Positions 15,564 to 23,479 of a DNA stretch of 64,000 nt are shown piece after piece. Source of the stretch: Mycolicibacterium brisbanense (lineage in GTDB: Bacteria > Actinomycetota > Actinomycetes > Mycobacteriales > Mycobacteriaceae). Location of the stretch: assembly GCF_001570425.1 (NCBI RefSeq), contig NZ_BCSX01000050.1, positions 52,031-116,030 on the forward strand, read 5' to 3'. Under the pieces are notes generated by a model that was given only the letters and a program-made list of their open reading frames with translations, was not told the DNA's origin and did no database searches. Position 1 is the stretch's first letter. Every line of letters starts with the position of its first letter. The translations under genes and the position numbers were made by a program.

Positions 15564-16911
15564 CGTCAAACAGGTTGCGGCGCATCAGGTTGCCCATCAA
15601 TGCTCTGCCGAGCAGAACGGGGTCGCGCAGGATGTCCGGCGGGTCGATGAGGCTGCTGACGCGCATGAGTCGTTCGGTGATGACGATGTCGTTCGCCGCG
15701 GCCTGCAGCACCTGCCCACGGATCCAGCTCATCAGCCGTCCGGCCAATCCCCGCTGAGGTGTCCCGGCACCCGCGGTGGCCCGGTTCATCGACCACACGG
15801 GACCGATGTGGCGCGCCGCGGCGCCGAAGAACAGTTGTGGTGCTCCAGTGCCGTATTCGGCGAGGTGGTCGCGCAACGCGAGGGCCTGCAGCGCGGCGAC
15901 GGTCATGCCCTGACCGAAGATCGGATCGAGTCGGCACAGCGCATCACCGATCACCAGCAAGCCCGACGGAAAGCGATCCATGCGGTCGTAGCGCTGCCAG
16001 GATCCGCCCGGGTACCGGAACGGTTGCACTGGGCCGAGCGGTTTCGCGGCACGCAGCGCCGCGATGATCTGGCGCGGGACGAACCGCTCGGCCAACGCCA
16101 GCATGTCGGCGAAATCGGCTGGCGGATCCGCGAAATCATCGGCAGGCCCGGTCACCGTGAGCATCCACGTGTCGTCCTCGTAGGCGATGAGTCCGCCTCG
16201 GCTTGCCCCGCGGTCGGGCTGGACCAGCACCAGCCTCTCGCGAATGGAGCCGCTCGGCATCGTGACAAGCTGGCTGTAGTAGGCGCCCCGGCCAGGCATG
16301 ACGCGCTCGTCGGGCGGGCCGTAGCCGAGCCGCTCGAGCAGCGCGGGTGTGCGCGTGGAGCGGCCCAGCGCGTCGACGACGAGATCTGCCGCGATCGATG
16401 ATCGAGTGCCGGTGTTGCGGTCGGCGACCTGCGCCCCGGCGACGTGATCGGCGCGCGGAGTGTCGAATCCGATGACATCGAGACCGTCGCGGAACGTCAC
16501 GTTGGGGTGGTCGGCGATCCGCTGGCGGAGATGGAATTCCAGGAACGGACGGCTGGCCAGGTAGATCGCGAGCGCGTCGGGATCGGCGAGGCTGCCGGTG
16601 CGGTTCATGGTGTACGGACCCATCCGGGTGTAGACCTTGGACAGGTTCGCGCCGTCGATCTTGTGCGCTCCGGCAGCGGTCAGCGTGTCGAGGATGCCGG
16701 GGTGCAACTCCTCGAGTGCGTGCGAGCCGCGACTGAGCAAGCTGTGCAGATGACGCCCCTGCGGGATGCCGCGTCGCTGAATCGGACTGTCCGGCAGTCG
16801 GTCCCGTTCCACCACCGTCACGGCGGCGAACTGCTCTGCCAGCACCCCTGCCGCGAGCAGGCCTGCGAATCCGGCCCCCAAGACCACCGCATGACCGTGT
16901 GCTTGATGCAT
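15526..16911 (-). CDS. FAD-dependent monooxygenase/oxidoreductase
   Basis: A 461-residue group A flavoprotein (p-hydroxybenzoate hydroxylase or geranylgeranyl reductase-like fold). Seen: GAGFAGLLAAGVLAE at 12-26, the DALGRSTRTPALLE motif near 185, and GDALCRLDPIFGQGMTVAALQALAL near 310-334, the second FAD-binding block. It could hydroxylate or reduce an aromatic or isoprenoid substrate; no reductase domain is present. A 12-bp-stem hairpin covers the Shine-Dalgarno region directly upstream (16914-16945). The 3' end overlaps the convergent MFS gene. Confidence 0.85.
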   Translation of the reverse strand: MHQAHGHAVVLGAGFAGLLAAGVLAEQFAAVTVVERDRLPDSPIQRRGIPQGRHLHSLLSRGSHALEELHPGILDTLTAAGAHKIDGANLSKVYTRMGPYTMNRTGSLADPDALAIYLASRPFLEFHLRQRIADHPNVTFRDGLDVIGFDTPRADHVAGAQVADRNTGTRSSIAADLVVDALGRSTRTPALLERLGYGPPDERVMPGRGAYYSQLVTMPSGSIRERLVLVQPDRGASRGGLIAYEDDTWMLTVTGPADDFADPPADFADMLALAERFVPRQIIAALRAAKPLGPVQPFRYPGGSWQRYDRMDRFPSGLLVIGDALCRLDPIFGQGMTVAALQALALRDHLAEYGTGAPQLFFGAAARHIGPVWSMNRATAGAGTPQRGLAGRLMSWIRGQVLQAAANDIVITERLMRVSSLIDPPDILRDPVLLGRALMGNLMRRNLFDVSLRAQCLSGAR

Positions 16912-16913
16912 GA

Positions 16914-16945
16914 GTCCCCCTCATCGTCCAACGGATGAGGGGGAC
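16914..16945 (-). promoter_or_regulatory. Leader hairpin or palindromic operator at the monooxygenase start
   Basis: Seen: GTCCCCCTCATC (16914-16925) pairs perfectly over 12 bp with GATGAGGGGGAC (16934-16945), with an 8-nt loop. On the minus strand the proximal arm contains GAGGGGG, which is the only Shine-Dalgarno-like sequence before ATG 16911. Further upstream lies an A/T-rich stretch (16958-16988), the probable promoter. Either RNA occlusion of the ribosome site or a protein operator would fit. Confidence 0.55.
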
Positions 16946-17008
16946 GCTATCTCGAGTCTAAGAAAAGTAAGGAATTATTAAACAAACTCTAAGGGAGACG
17001 TCGGGGGG

Positions 17009-17773
17009 TCACACCGCTTGGCGCTGCAGCGTCACCGATGCGGTGTTGGCGTCCGACCGGGCGATGCCGCGGCCTTGCGCTGTGACGGCCAGTGCGGTCC
17101 GGTCGCCGCGGAACAGATCGCGGGAGAACTCGCAGGGGTTGCCGTTCTGGTCATAGGTGACCCGCGTGATCAGCAGCAGGGCGGCCTTCGGTTTGATGCC
17201 GAGCAGGGTGGCCTCACTGCTGGTGGCGTTGACTGCTTCGATCCGCTCGTCGGCCCTACCGGTCACCAAACCGTATCGGGTTTCCAGGATTTCGTAGAGT
17301 GACCCGCCGAGTTGCTGTTCCAGTAGCCCGGGGAAGGCATCGGCGGGGAACTGGGCGTGCTCCAGGGAGAACGGAGAGCCGTCGGCCAGCCGGATGCGCT
17401 GGATCTCGACGACATACTCGCCGTCATTGAGGCGCAGCGCGGTCTTGGTGGCCTGATCGGGAGTGGTGATGCGGGTGGACAGCACCCGGGTCCCGGCGAT
17501 GTAGCCCTGGCTGGTCAGAAATGCGGGCACGCCGACGACGTCGGACAGGTTGCGTTCGACCTGGCCGTGGCTGATGAAGATGCCGCCGGCTCGGCCGATG
17601 ATCCGGTGTACCAGCCCCGCCTCCTCCAGCGCGGCAAGCACTTGGCGCAGGCTGGAGCGGCTGGTGCCGTAGCGTTCGGCGAGGTCGCGTTCGCTGCCGA
17701 GTTTGGCGCCCGGGGTGCCCGCGCTGATGTCGGCGACTATGCGTCGCCGCAACTCCTCGCTCTGCGCTGCCAC
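17009..17773 (-). CDS. GntR/HutC-family regulator of the microcompartment operon
   Basis: A 254-residue GntR regulator with a winged helix (LGSERDLAERYGTSRSSLRQVLAALEEAGLV, about 25-55) and a C-terminal UTRA ligand domain from residue 85 (RVLSTRITTPDQATKTALRLNDGEYVVEIQRIRLADG). GTG 17773 is the start; it gives a normal N terminus. It is the last gene of the minus-strand microcompartment operon, 50 nt after the SDR stop. That gap carries TTGGTACAGCCAA, almost the same as a motif before the divergent permease gene, so it probably also has its own promoter and controls itself. The ligand is presumably aminoacetone, aminopropanol or a derivative (inferred). Confidence 0.88.
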   Translation of the reverse strand: MAAQSEELRRRIVADISAGTPGAKLGSERDLAERYGTSRSSLRQVLAALEEAGLVHRIIGRAGGIFISHGQVERNLSDVVGVPAFLTSQGYIAGTRVLSTRITTPDQATKTALRLNDGEYVVEIQRIRLADGSPFSLEHAQFPADAFPGLLEQQLGGSLYEILETRYGLVTGRADERIEAVNATSSEATLLGIKPKAALLLITRVTYDQNGNPCEFSRDLFRGDRTALAVTAQGRGIARSDANTASVTLQRQAV

Positions 17774-17792
17774 CCCGGACCCCTCTCCACTT

Positions 17793-17805
17793 TTGGTACA
17801 GCCAA
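17793..17805. promoter_or_regulatory. Operator candidate upstream of the GntR gene
   Basis: Seen: TTGGTACAGCCAA, 4-bp arms TTGG/CCAA with a 5-nt spacer, inside TTTTGGTACAGCCAAT (17791-17806). The sequence TTTTGGTAGTGCCAAT at 24855-24870 differs at only two positions. The site lies 20 bp before the regulator's GTG. Inferred: binding site of the local GntR protein. Confidence 0.6.
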
Positions 17806-17823
17806 TTCTAGCCGTTTGGGGTA

Positions 17824-18603
17824 TCAGAGTTCGGCGATAGCCAGATGCGATTCGGGCAGAATCTGACCACCGTCGACCACCAGCGATTGACCGGTGATGT
17901 AGGCGGCCTCGTCGGTGGCGAAGAACAGCGCGGCGTTGCCGATGTCGGCCACCGAACCTAACCGGCCCGCGGGTACTGCCGAGGCCATTTGGTCGAGGTA
18001 TTCCTGGCCCATTTCGCCGAGGCCCTCGGTGATGATGTTGCCGGGAAGCACAGCGTTGATGGTGATGTGCTTGGGAGCCAGTTCCATGGCCGCGGTGCGC
18101 AGGAAGCCCAGCTGAGCCGCCTTGGACGCGCCGTAGTGCGACCACCCGGGGTATCCGGTGATCGGGCCGGTGATCGACGACGTGATCACCACGCGGCCGT
18201 GGCCGCTGGCGGTCAGCGCTGCGAGCGCGGCCTGCACGATGTACACGGTGCCCTTGAAGTTGACGGCCAGCACCTCTTCGATGGACTCGGGAGTGAGGTC
18301 CTCGAGCCGGCCCGACGGGAAGATGCCCGCGTTGGCGCACACGATGTCCAGACCGCCATGCCGCTCGACTGCCTCGGCCACCACGCGGCGCGCGTCCTCG
18401 GGGCTGGCCACGTCGGCGCTGAGCCCGCTGACCTTGCCCGGCGCACCGGACAGATCGGCCACGGCCTTGTCGAGATCGGCCTGGCTGCGGCCCGTGATCA
18501 GTACGTTGACACCGGCATTGGCGAACGTTTCGGCGATACCTCGGCCGATACCCTTGCTGCCGCCGGTGACGATGGCCGAGCGGCCCTGAAGCGATGCGAA
18601 CAT
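17824..18603 (-). CDS. SDR dehydrogenase, probable 1-amino-2-propanol dehydrogenase of the microcompartment
   Basis: A 259-residue SDR. Seen: TGGSKGIG at 13-20, NAG at 91-93, Ser142/143, Tyr157-x3-Lys161, terminal ITGQSLVVDGG. In the homologous M. smegmatis locus an SDR interconverts aminoacetone and (S)-1-amino-2-propanol; gene order here (BMC-T, kinase, SDR, GntR) matches my recollection of that locus, so the same role is assigned by context. It would feed the kinase encoded immediately upstream (18622-19605). Confidence 0.85.
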   Translation of the reverse strand: MFASLQGRSAIVTGGSKGIGRGIAETFANAGVNVLITGRSQADLDKAVADLSGAPGKVSGLSADVASPEDARRVVAEAVERHGGLDIVCANAGIFPSGRLEDLTPESIEEVLAVNFKGTVYIVQAALAALTASGHGRVVITSSITGPITGYPGWSHYGASKAAQLGFLRTAAMELAPKHITINAVLPGNIITEGLGEMGQEYLDQMASAVPAGRLGSVADIGNAALFFATDEAAYITGQSLVVDGGQILPESHLAIAEL

Positions 18604-18621
18604 AGTGGGGTCCTTTGTGAG

Positions 18622-19605
18622 TCAGGTCAGAGTGCGGCCGTCGGAGCGCAGATACCGTTCGGCAAGTTCACAACTTCCCGCGGCGTAGCTGATCGCCTTG
18701 GTGGCCGATTCCCTGGAATGGCTGTGGCTGCCCATCCAAGCCAACAACAGCAGCCTGCGCAACAGCACGAACGATGCGAGCATGTCTTCATCCGCGGCAG
18801 GCAGTTCACGACGGCTGCGGTAGCCGCTCACCCATGATGCCTGCCATTCGGGCAGCGCCGGATCGTCTTCGATGAACGATACGGCGGTGCCGAAATCATA
18901 GAAATACCAGCCGAATCCGCAGTCGTCGAAATCGATGACGGTGATCTTCGACCCGGAATCGACCAGCAGATTGGCCAACCTCAGATCGGCGTGGATCAGC
19001 CCGAACCGATCCGGCCCGGTTCCGTACGCCTCCAGCCGCGTACGCAGCAGCGTCTGCGCCCGCTCGAGGACGTCGTTCTCCGACGGCCCGACGCCTTCGG
19101 CGTCCTGCCAGCGTCCCCACCGGGGCTGGGCACCCAGGCTGTGTTCCCAGTCCCAGGCGAACCGATCGAATCCGGAGGGACGCGCCCACCGCTGGGAATG
19201 GTCGTGCAGCGCAGCGGTGATCCTGCCCAGGGTGTGGAAGTCCTCCGCCGTGAGGGCGTTCTCGTCGGGTTCCGCGCCGGCGACCATGTCGAAATGGACG
19301 GCGTACCGGTCAGTTCCGTCGACGTTGACGGTGACCACACGACGCCCGTCGCGGGTGGGGAGCACTGTCGGCACTGTGACGTCACTGTCGGCCCGTAACG
19401 CCGCCAGCCAGTCCAACTCCGACTCGATCTCGTGCGCGCGGTGATAATCCCGCCGGTGTACCCGCAGGATCGACTGTGTTCCGGCATCCTCGACGAGATA
19501 TGTGGCGTTCTCGGAGAGATTCAGCAACCGCAACGTCGCGTTGGGTCCGATGTCGTACTGCTCCAGGGCAAGCTGGGCGACATCGATCTCGTCGGTGATA
19601 ACCAT
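18622..19605 (-). CDS. APH-fold kinase, probable 1-amino-2-propanol kinase
   Basis: A 327-residue aminoglycoside/choline phosphotransferase-fold kinase. Seen: IHADLRLANLL with His205, catalytic Asp207 and Asn212, then VIDFDDCGFGWYFYDFGTAV with the metal-binding Asp225/227. Known: the homologue in the mycobacterial aminoacetone microcompartment phosphorylates (S)-1-amino-2-propanol so the phospho-lyase can release propionaldehyde. Its start abuts the BMC-T stop with no gap. No encapsulation-type tail is obvious. Assignment rests on the fold plus location inside the shell-gene operon. Confidence 0.87.
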   Translation of the reverse strand: MVITDEIDVAQLALEQYDIGPNATLRLLNLSENATYLVEDAGTQSILRVHRRDYHRAHEIESELDWLAALRADSDVTVPTVLPTRDGRRVVTVNVDGTDRYAVHFDMVAGAEPDENALTAEDFHTLGRITAALHDHSQRWARPSGFDRFAWDWEHSLGAQPRWGRWQDAEGVGPSENDVLERAQTLLRTRLEAYGTGPDRFGLIHADLRLANLLVDSGSKITVIDFDDCGFGWYFYDFGTAVSFIEDDPALPEWQASWVSGYRSRRELPAADEDMLASFVLLRRLLLLAWMGSHSHSRESATKAISYAAGSCELAERYLRSDGRTLT

Positions 19606-20268
19606 CTAGTGGTCCTGTCCTTCAATTCCCGCCAACACTGTCGTGATCCGGTCGCGGGCCGCTGTCACGTCCGCGACACTGCCACCGATGTACAGCCGCC
19701 CGGCAGCGCCGATCATTTGTACGTCCACCACGGTAAGCCCGGGTGCGGCCCGTTCGGCCTCATTGGCAGCCACGGCCGCGAACAGGGCCGGGGTCATTTC
19801 GTAGACCAGCAGCGACTGTCCGGGCAGGATCATGGAGGCCTGCCGGTTGCGGTTGAGGATCACCGCGTGTTGATCGGTGATGTCCTCGATGATGTCGTGG
19901 TAGAGCACCCGGGGCCGCAGCTGATCGGACGCCGAGTTGCCGGTGCCCGCCAGAATCGCCTTGCCGGCCCGCTGCACATCTTCGAGGTTGGCGGAGTGGA
20001 TCTCCAGCACCCCGAATTGCCGCTCCACATAGAGGATCCCGGGCTGGATACCGGGCACCTCGCGCAGGGCAAGGTCGATCACGCGCTCGATGGCCAAGGC
20101 GGGGGACACCTCGACGATCAGCGCGTGTTCGCCCTCGTACGGCGGGTAGCCGCGGGCCCGGGTCGGCGTACCCAGGTAGGCGGCGAACTGCCGCTGCAGG
20201 TCTTCGACCAGCAGGTAGACGCGGATCTGGGTGCGGATCCGCGTGCTCTCGTCTGCTTGCGTCGGCAT
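19606..20268 (-). CDS. BMC-T tandem-domain microcompartment shell protein
   Basis: A 220-residue shell protein with two BMC domains that forms pseudohexameric trimers. Seen: domain 1 (about 14-115) with HALIVEVSPALAIERVIDLALREV and ERQFGVLEIHSANLEDVQRAG; domain 2 (about 118-215) with LYEMTPALFAAVAANEAER and DVQMIGAAGRLYIGGSVADV. It is clearly paralogous to the 201-residue BMC-T at 21322-21927 (INRN/LNRN, LPG-S-L, ANEAE, MIGA-GR-Y). Two different tandem proteins per locus is the composition known for the mycobacterial AAUM/RMM shell. It lies 2 nt downstream of the BMC-H gene. Confidence 0.93.
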   Translation of the reverse strand: MPTQADESTRIRTQIRVYLLVEDLQRQFAAYLGTPTRARGYPPYEGEHALIVEVSPALAIERVIDLALREVPGIQPGILYVERQFGVLEIHSANLEDVQRAGKAILAGTGNSASDQLRPRVLYHDIIEDITDQHAVILNRNRQASMILPGQSLLVYEMTPALFAAVAANEAERAAPGLTVVDVQMIGAAGRLYIGGSVADVTAARDRITTVLAGIEGQDH

Positions 20269-20270
20269 GG

Positions 20271-20552
<282 letters not shown>

Positions 20553-20564
20553 GGGGATATCTCC

Positions 20565-20816
20565 TTATTTGTTGGGGTTGGAATCGATGGATCCGATGAT
20601 GAGTGCGTCGACCGGGGGCGGTGTGCCGGTGAACCAGCCGGAGGCCACGGAGCCCTGCGCGACCAGGACGTGCTCACCGACACCGGTGCCAAGGACGTCG
20701 AACGCGATCAACCGGGACCCGGTGCCGTCGACCTCGACCTCGAGGAAAGCACCGGCCGGGATACCTTCGATACGTCGCGTCGCCCAGACATTCCCGGTGA
20801 CAGTCGCTTTAATCAC
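20565..20816 (-). CDS. BMC-P pentameric vertex protein (EutN/CcmL family)
   Basis: An 83-residue EutN/CcmL-type protein; pentamers cap the twelve vertices of the polyhedral shell. Seen: KATVTGNVWATRRIEGIPAG, LIAFDVLGTGVGEHVLVAQGS and the C-terminal VDALIIGSID, which are the family's three conserved blocks. The gene overlaps the stop of the preceding 170-residue protein by 4 bp (ATGA at 20813-20816) and lies 12 nt before the BMC-H start. Confidence 0.96.
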   Translation of the reverse strand: MIKATVTGNVWATRRIEGIPAGAFLEVEVDGTGSRLIAFDVLGTGVGEHVLVAQGSVASGWFTGTPPPVDALIIGSIDSNPNK

Positions 20817-21325
20817 ATTCGCTCCTTGGTGATCGTGATGCCCAGGGATCGAGCCTTCTCCCTGGCCAGTGGGGTGAGCACGGCGCGCCGGCCCAGGATC
20901 AGGGTGCCGCCCGCGAGGTCGGCGATATGGCGTTCGGTGACCGCGCCGCTGTCGATGCGGTGTGTCGCGCCGCCGGACGGTGTCGCACTGCCTGCCAGCC
21001 GGAAGCTCAGCCGGCCGGCCTTCAGATCCGCGCGGGTCTTCGGGCTTTCGAACAGCCGCAACAACTTCCGTACGAAGGCATCGAGGTCGGAGTCCTTGGA
21101 CAGCCGCACGGTCTCGACCCGGTTCTTGCCTTCGACGGCACGGGGCCCGGTGGGGTCGAGACCCAATTGATCGGCCACCGTGGTGGGTGCGGCCGGGGTG
21201 GGGGCCGGGGCCGGAGGCGAGGGGACAGCCACCGGCCCCGGAGTCTGGGCGGGTTTGAGACCCGAAACCGCCTCGCGCACCACCTCTCTGACGAGAGCGC
21301 GCAGATCGTCACGGTTGATGTTCAT
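20813..21325 (-). CDS. Microcompartment-associated protein of unknown function
   Basis: 170 residues, no recognised enzyme family. Seen: an N-terminal amphipathic helix (INRDDLRALVREVVREAVSG, about 3-22) like an encapsulation peptide; a Pro/Ala-rich linker at 25-48; a middle segment ending VRLSKDSDLDAFVRKLLRLFE; and a C-terminal ADLAGGTLILGRRAVLTPLAREKARSLGITI, a TPLAR-x-A pattern I have seen in several BMC-associated proteins. It is coupled by 4-bp overlaps to a BMC-T gene on one side and BMC-P on the other, so it is probably a core-organising or shell-linking protein (inferred). A homologue sits at the same place in the M. smegmatis locus as I recall it. Confidence 0.75.
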   Translation of the reverse strand: MNINRDDLRALVREVVREAVSGLKPAQTPGPVAVPSPPAPAPTPAAPTTVADQLGLDPTGPRAVEGKNRVETVRLSKDSDLDAFVRKLLRLFESPKTRADLKAGRLSFRLAGSATPSGGATHRIDSGAVTERHIADLAGGTLILGRRAVLTPLAREKARSLGITITKERM

Positions 21326-21927
21326 GCAGTGGCCCTTGCCAACGCATCCTGAGCAGCTTCGGCGGCCTGACGCACGTCGGCCTCGGTGCCGGAGAGGTAC
21401 ACGCGGCCGGTCGCGCCGATCATCCGGAAATCGACCACCTTGATGTCAGCGGCCTTCTCGGCTTCGTTGGTGGCCAGGATCGCATACGACGCCGGGGCGA
21501 CCTCCAGGACGAACAGCGACTCGCCCGGCAGCACCATCGACCCGATCTTGTTGCGGTTGATCAGGAACGCATGCTGGTGGTCGATGCTGGAGATGATGCG
21601 CGAGGCCAGCACATTGGGCCGCACCGCGCTGTCCAGCGTGGCGCCCAGCTCGTCGAGTGCAGCGTCGGCGGCAGCCTTCACCGCGCCGGTCTCCCCGTGG
21701 AACTCCAGATATCCGAATTGCCGCTCCACCACCAGGATTCCGGCCTTGACCTCAGCATGCTTGAGGGCCACATCGGTGACGCCCTCGATGTCCAGGCCGG
21801 GAGCCACCTCAATGATCTGCGCAGCCTGGTTGGCGCGCGGCAGCGCGCCCTTGATCCAGGTGCCCAGATACGACATGGTCTGCGGTTGCAGCCGGTCGAT
21901 GAAGATGAACGAACGCAGTTCAGCCAC
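21322..21927 (-). CDS. BMC-T tandem-domain microcompartment shell protein
   Basis: A 201-residue tandem BMC protein, paralogous to the one at 19606-20268. Seen: domain 1 with AAQIIEVAPGLDIEGVTDVALKHAEV and ERQFGYLEFHGETGAVKAAADAAL; domain 2 with FVLEVAPASYAILATNEAEKA and DFRMIGATGRVYLSGTEADV. It starts 4 nt after the aldehyde dehydrogenase stop and overlaps the 170-residue protein gene by 4 bp. Which of the two BMC-T proteins carries the larger pore cannot be told by reading. Confidence 0.93.
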   Translation of the reverse strand: MAELRSFIFIDRLQPQTMSYLGTWIKGALPRANQAAQIIEVAPGLDIEGVTDVALKHAEVKAGILVVERQFGYLEFHGETGAVKAAADAALDELGATLDSAVRPNVLASRIISSIDHQHAFLINRNKIGSMVLPGESLFVLEVAPASYAILATNEAEKAADIKVVDFRMIGATGRVYLSGTEADVRQAAEAAQDALARATA

Positions 21928-21931
21928 AGCC

Positions 21932-23479
21932 CTACCTCTTGATCAGTTGTGCGAGTTCTTCGACGACCAGCGCGCGCAATTCGGCTCGCAGCGCGTCCAG
22001 TCCGGGATCCGACGCCCGGCTCGGCGTCGCATACGACCGCCGCGGTGGCACCGCAACGCCGGCACGGTCGTTGGATGCGCGCGGATACTGCGGCACCGGC
22101 CCGGATGACGAGCGCCAGGGGTCGACGCCGGCGAAATTGCCCATCACCACGCCCGGTTCGCTGTTGTAGGCGATGCGGGCCCAGTTGATCAGGTTCTGCG
22201 GCTGCAGGTTCTCCCCGATCGAGCTGCGCCCGACGAACCCGGTGCCGATGGTCATCGACGGTGCCAGGTTGGTGTCCAGCCCGGAGCTGCCGGTCGAATT
22301 CCCGACGTTGACCGACACTCGCAGTACCGGCACCTGAGCCGCGAAATCGGTGATCACCGCGGGGTTTTCGCTGTGGATGGCGGCCGAATGCCCGGCCCCG
22401 CCGATCCGCACCACCGCACGCGCGGCGCGGATGCCGCGGGCGGCGTCGGCCGCGGTGGTCATGCCAAGCACGGGGGAGAGCTTCTCGTGGGCCAGCATCT
22501 CTTCGGCGATGACGTCGTCGAACGGCGCGATCAGGACCCGGGTCTTCGGTGTCACGCGCAGCCCCGCCTGCCCGGCGATCCACGCGGCGTCGCGGCCCAC
22601 CACATCGGTGTTGAGATGACCGTCGGCGAACATGTAGGCCCGCAGCCGTCGTGCCCCGTCTTCATCGAGGATGTGGGCCCCGGCGCGGGTCAGTGCCGAG
22701 CGCAGCTTGTCGGCGACGGTGTCCTCGACGATGAGCACCGATTCGTTGGTGCACAGCACCGAGTTGTCGAATGCCTTGCTGTCGACGATGCGCTTGGCCG
22801 CGGCGTTGATGTCGGCGCTCGCGTCGACGAAAACCGGGACGTTGCCCGGACCGACGCCCAGCGCCGGGTTTCCCGACGAGTACGCGGCGCGTACGACGCC
22901 GGTGCCGCCCGTGGCCACGATGACATCGGTGCGCTCATCGGCCATGAGGGCCTGAACGAGCGGGATGGATGGCTCGTCGACCACCTGCACGATGCCGTCG
23001 GGCGCGCCGGCGGCGACGGCGGCCTCGGCGAGCACCCGGGCGGCGTCGGCCGAGCACCGCGTGGCCCGCGGGTGCGGCGCGACCACTACGGCGTTGCGGG
23101 TCATCAGCGCCAGGATCACCTTGAAGTACACCGTGGCAACGGGATTGGTGGTCGGCGTCAGAGCCAGCACCACCCCTGCGGGCCGGGGCAGCTCGACGAT
23201 CTTGCGGGCCTCGTCGATGCGCGGGGACACATAGTCCTCGCCGCGGTAGAAGTCGACGATGCCGCGCGAGCACGCCTGGTTCTTGATGACCTTGTCGGCC
23301 GCGACGCCCATGCCGGTCTCGGCGACCGCCTCGGCGGCGAACCGTTCGGCCTCGGCGTAGCCGGCCTCGGCCACGGCGTTGACGATGTTGCCCACCGCAG
23401 CGGCGTCGTAGTCGGCGTATGCCGCGGCAGCCCACCGGGCCCGCTCAAGCATGTGGCCGGCCTGCGCAACGTTTGTCAT
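21932..23479 (-). CDS. Microcompartment CoA-acylating aldehyde dehydrogenase
   Basis: A 515-residue acylating aldehyde dehydrogenase (PduP/EutE class), predicted to convert propionaldehyde, CoA and NAD+ to propionyl-CoA. Seen: the LTPTTNP motif near 107-113, ATGGTGVVRAAY near 189-200, GVGPGNVPVF, and catalytic Cys243 in FDNSVLCTNES. After residue 460 comes a Pro/Arg/Ser-rich linker and a terminal amphipathic helix (LDALRAELRALVVEELAQL), a C-terminal encapsulation peptide. The aminotransferase-fold gene overlaps its start (ATGA). No PduL-type phosphotransacylase is in the operon. Confidence 0.93.
   Translation of the reverse strand: MTNVAQAGHMLERARWAAAAYADYDAAAVGNIVNAVAEAGYAEAERFAAEAVAETGMGVAADKVIKNQACSRGIVDFYRGEDYVSPRIDEARKIVELPRPAGVVLALTPTTNPVATVYFKVILALMTRNAVVVAPHPRATRCSADAARVLAEAAVAAGAPDGIVQVVDEPSIPLVQALMADERTDVIVATGGTGVVRAAYSSGNPALGVGPGNVPVFVDASADINAAAKRIVDSKAFDNSVLCTNESVLIVEDTVADKLRSALTRAGAHILDEDGARRLRAYMFADGHLNTDVVGRDAAWIAGQAGLRVTPKTRVLIAPFDDVIAEEMLAHEKLSPVLGMTTAADAARGIRAARAVVRIGGAGHSAAIHSENPAVITDFAAQVPVLRVSVNVGNSTGSSGLDTNLAPSMTIGTGFVGRSSIGENLQPQNLINWARIAYNSEPGVVMGNFAGVDPWRSSSGPVPQYPRASNDRAGVAVPPRRSYATPSRASDPGLDALRAELRALVVEELAQLIKR

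Noticed and set aside
17774..18340. Extended N terminus for the GntR regulator into the SDR gene
   Set aside because: The upstream residues are an out-of-frame reading of the SDR gene; the winged helix begins right after GTG 17773.
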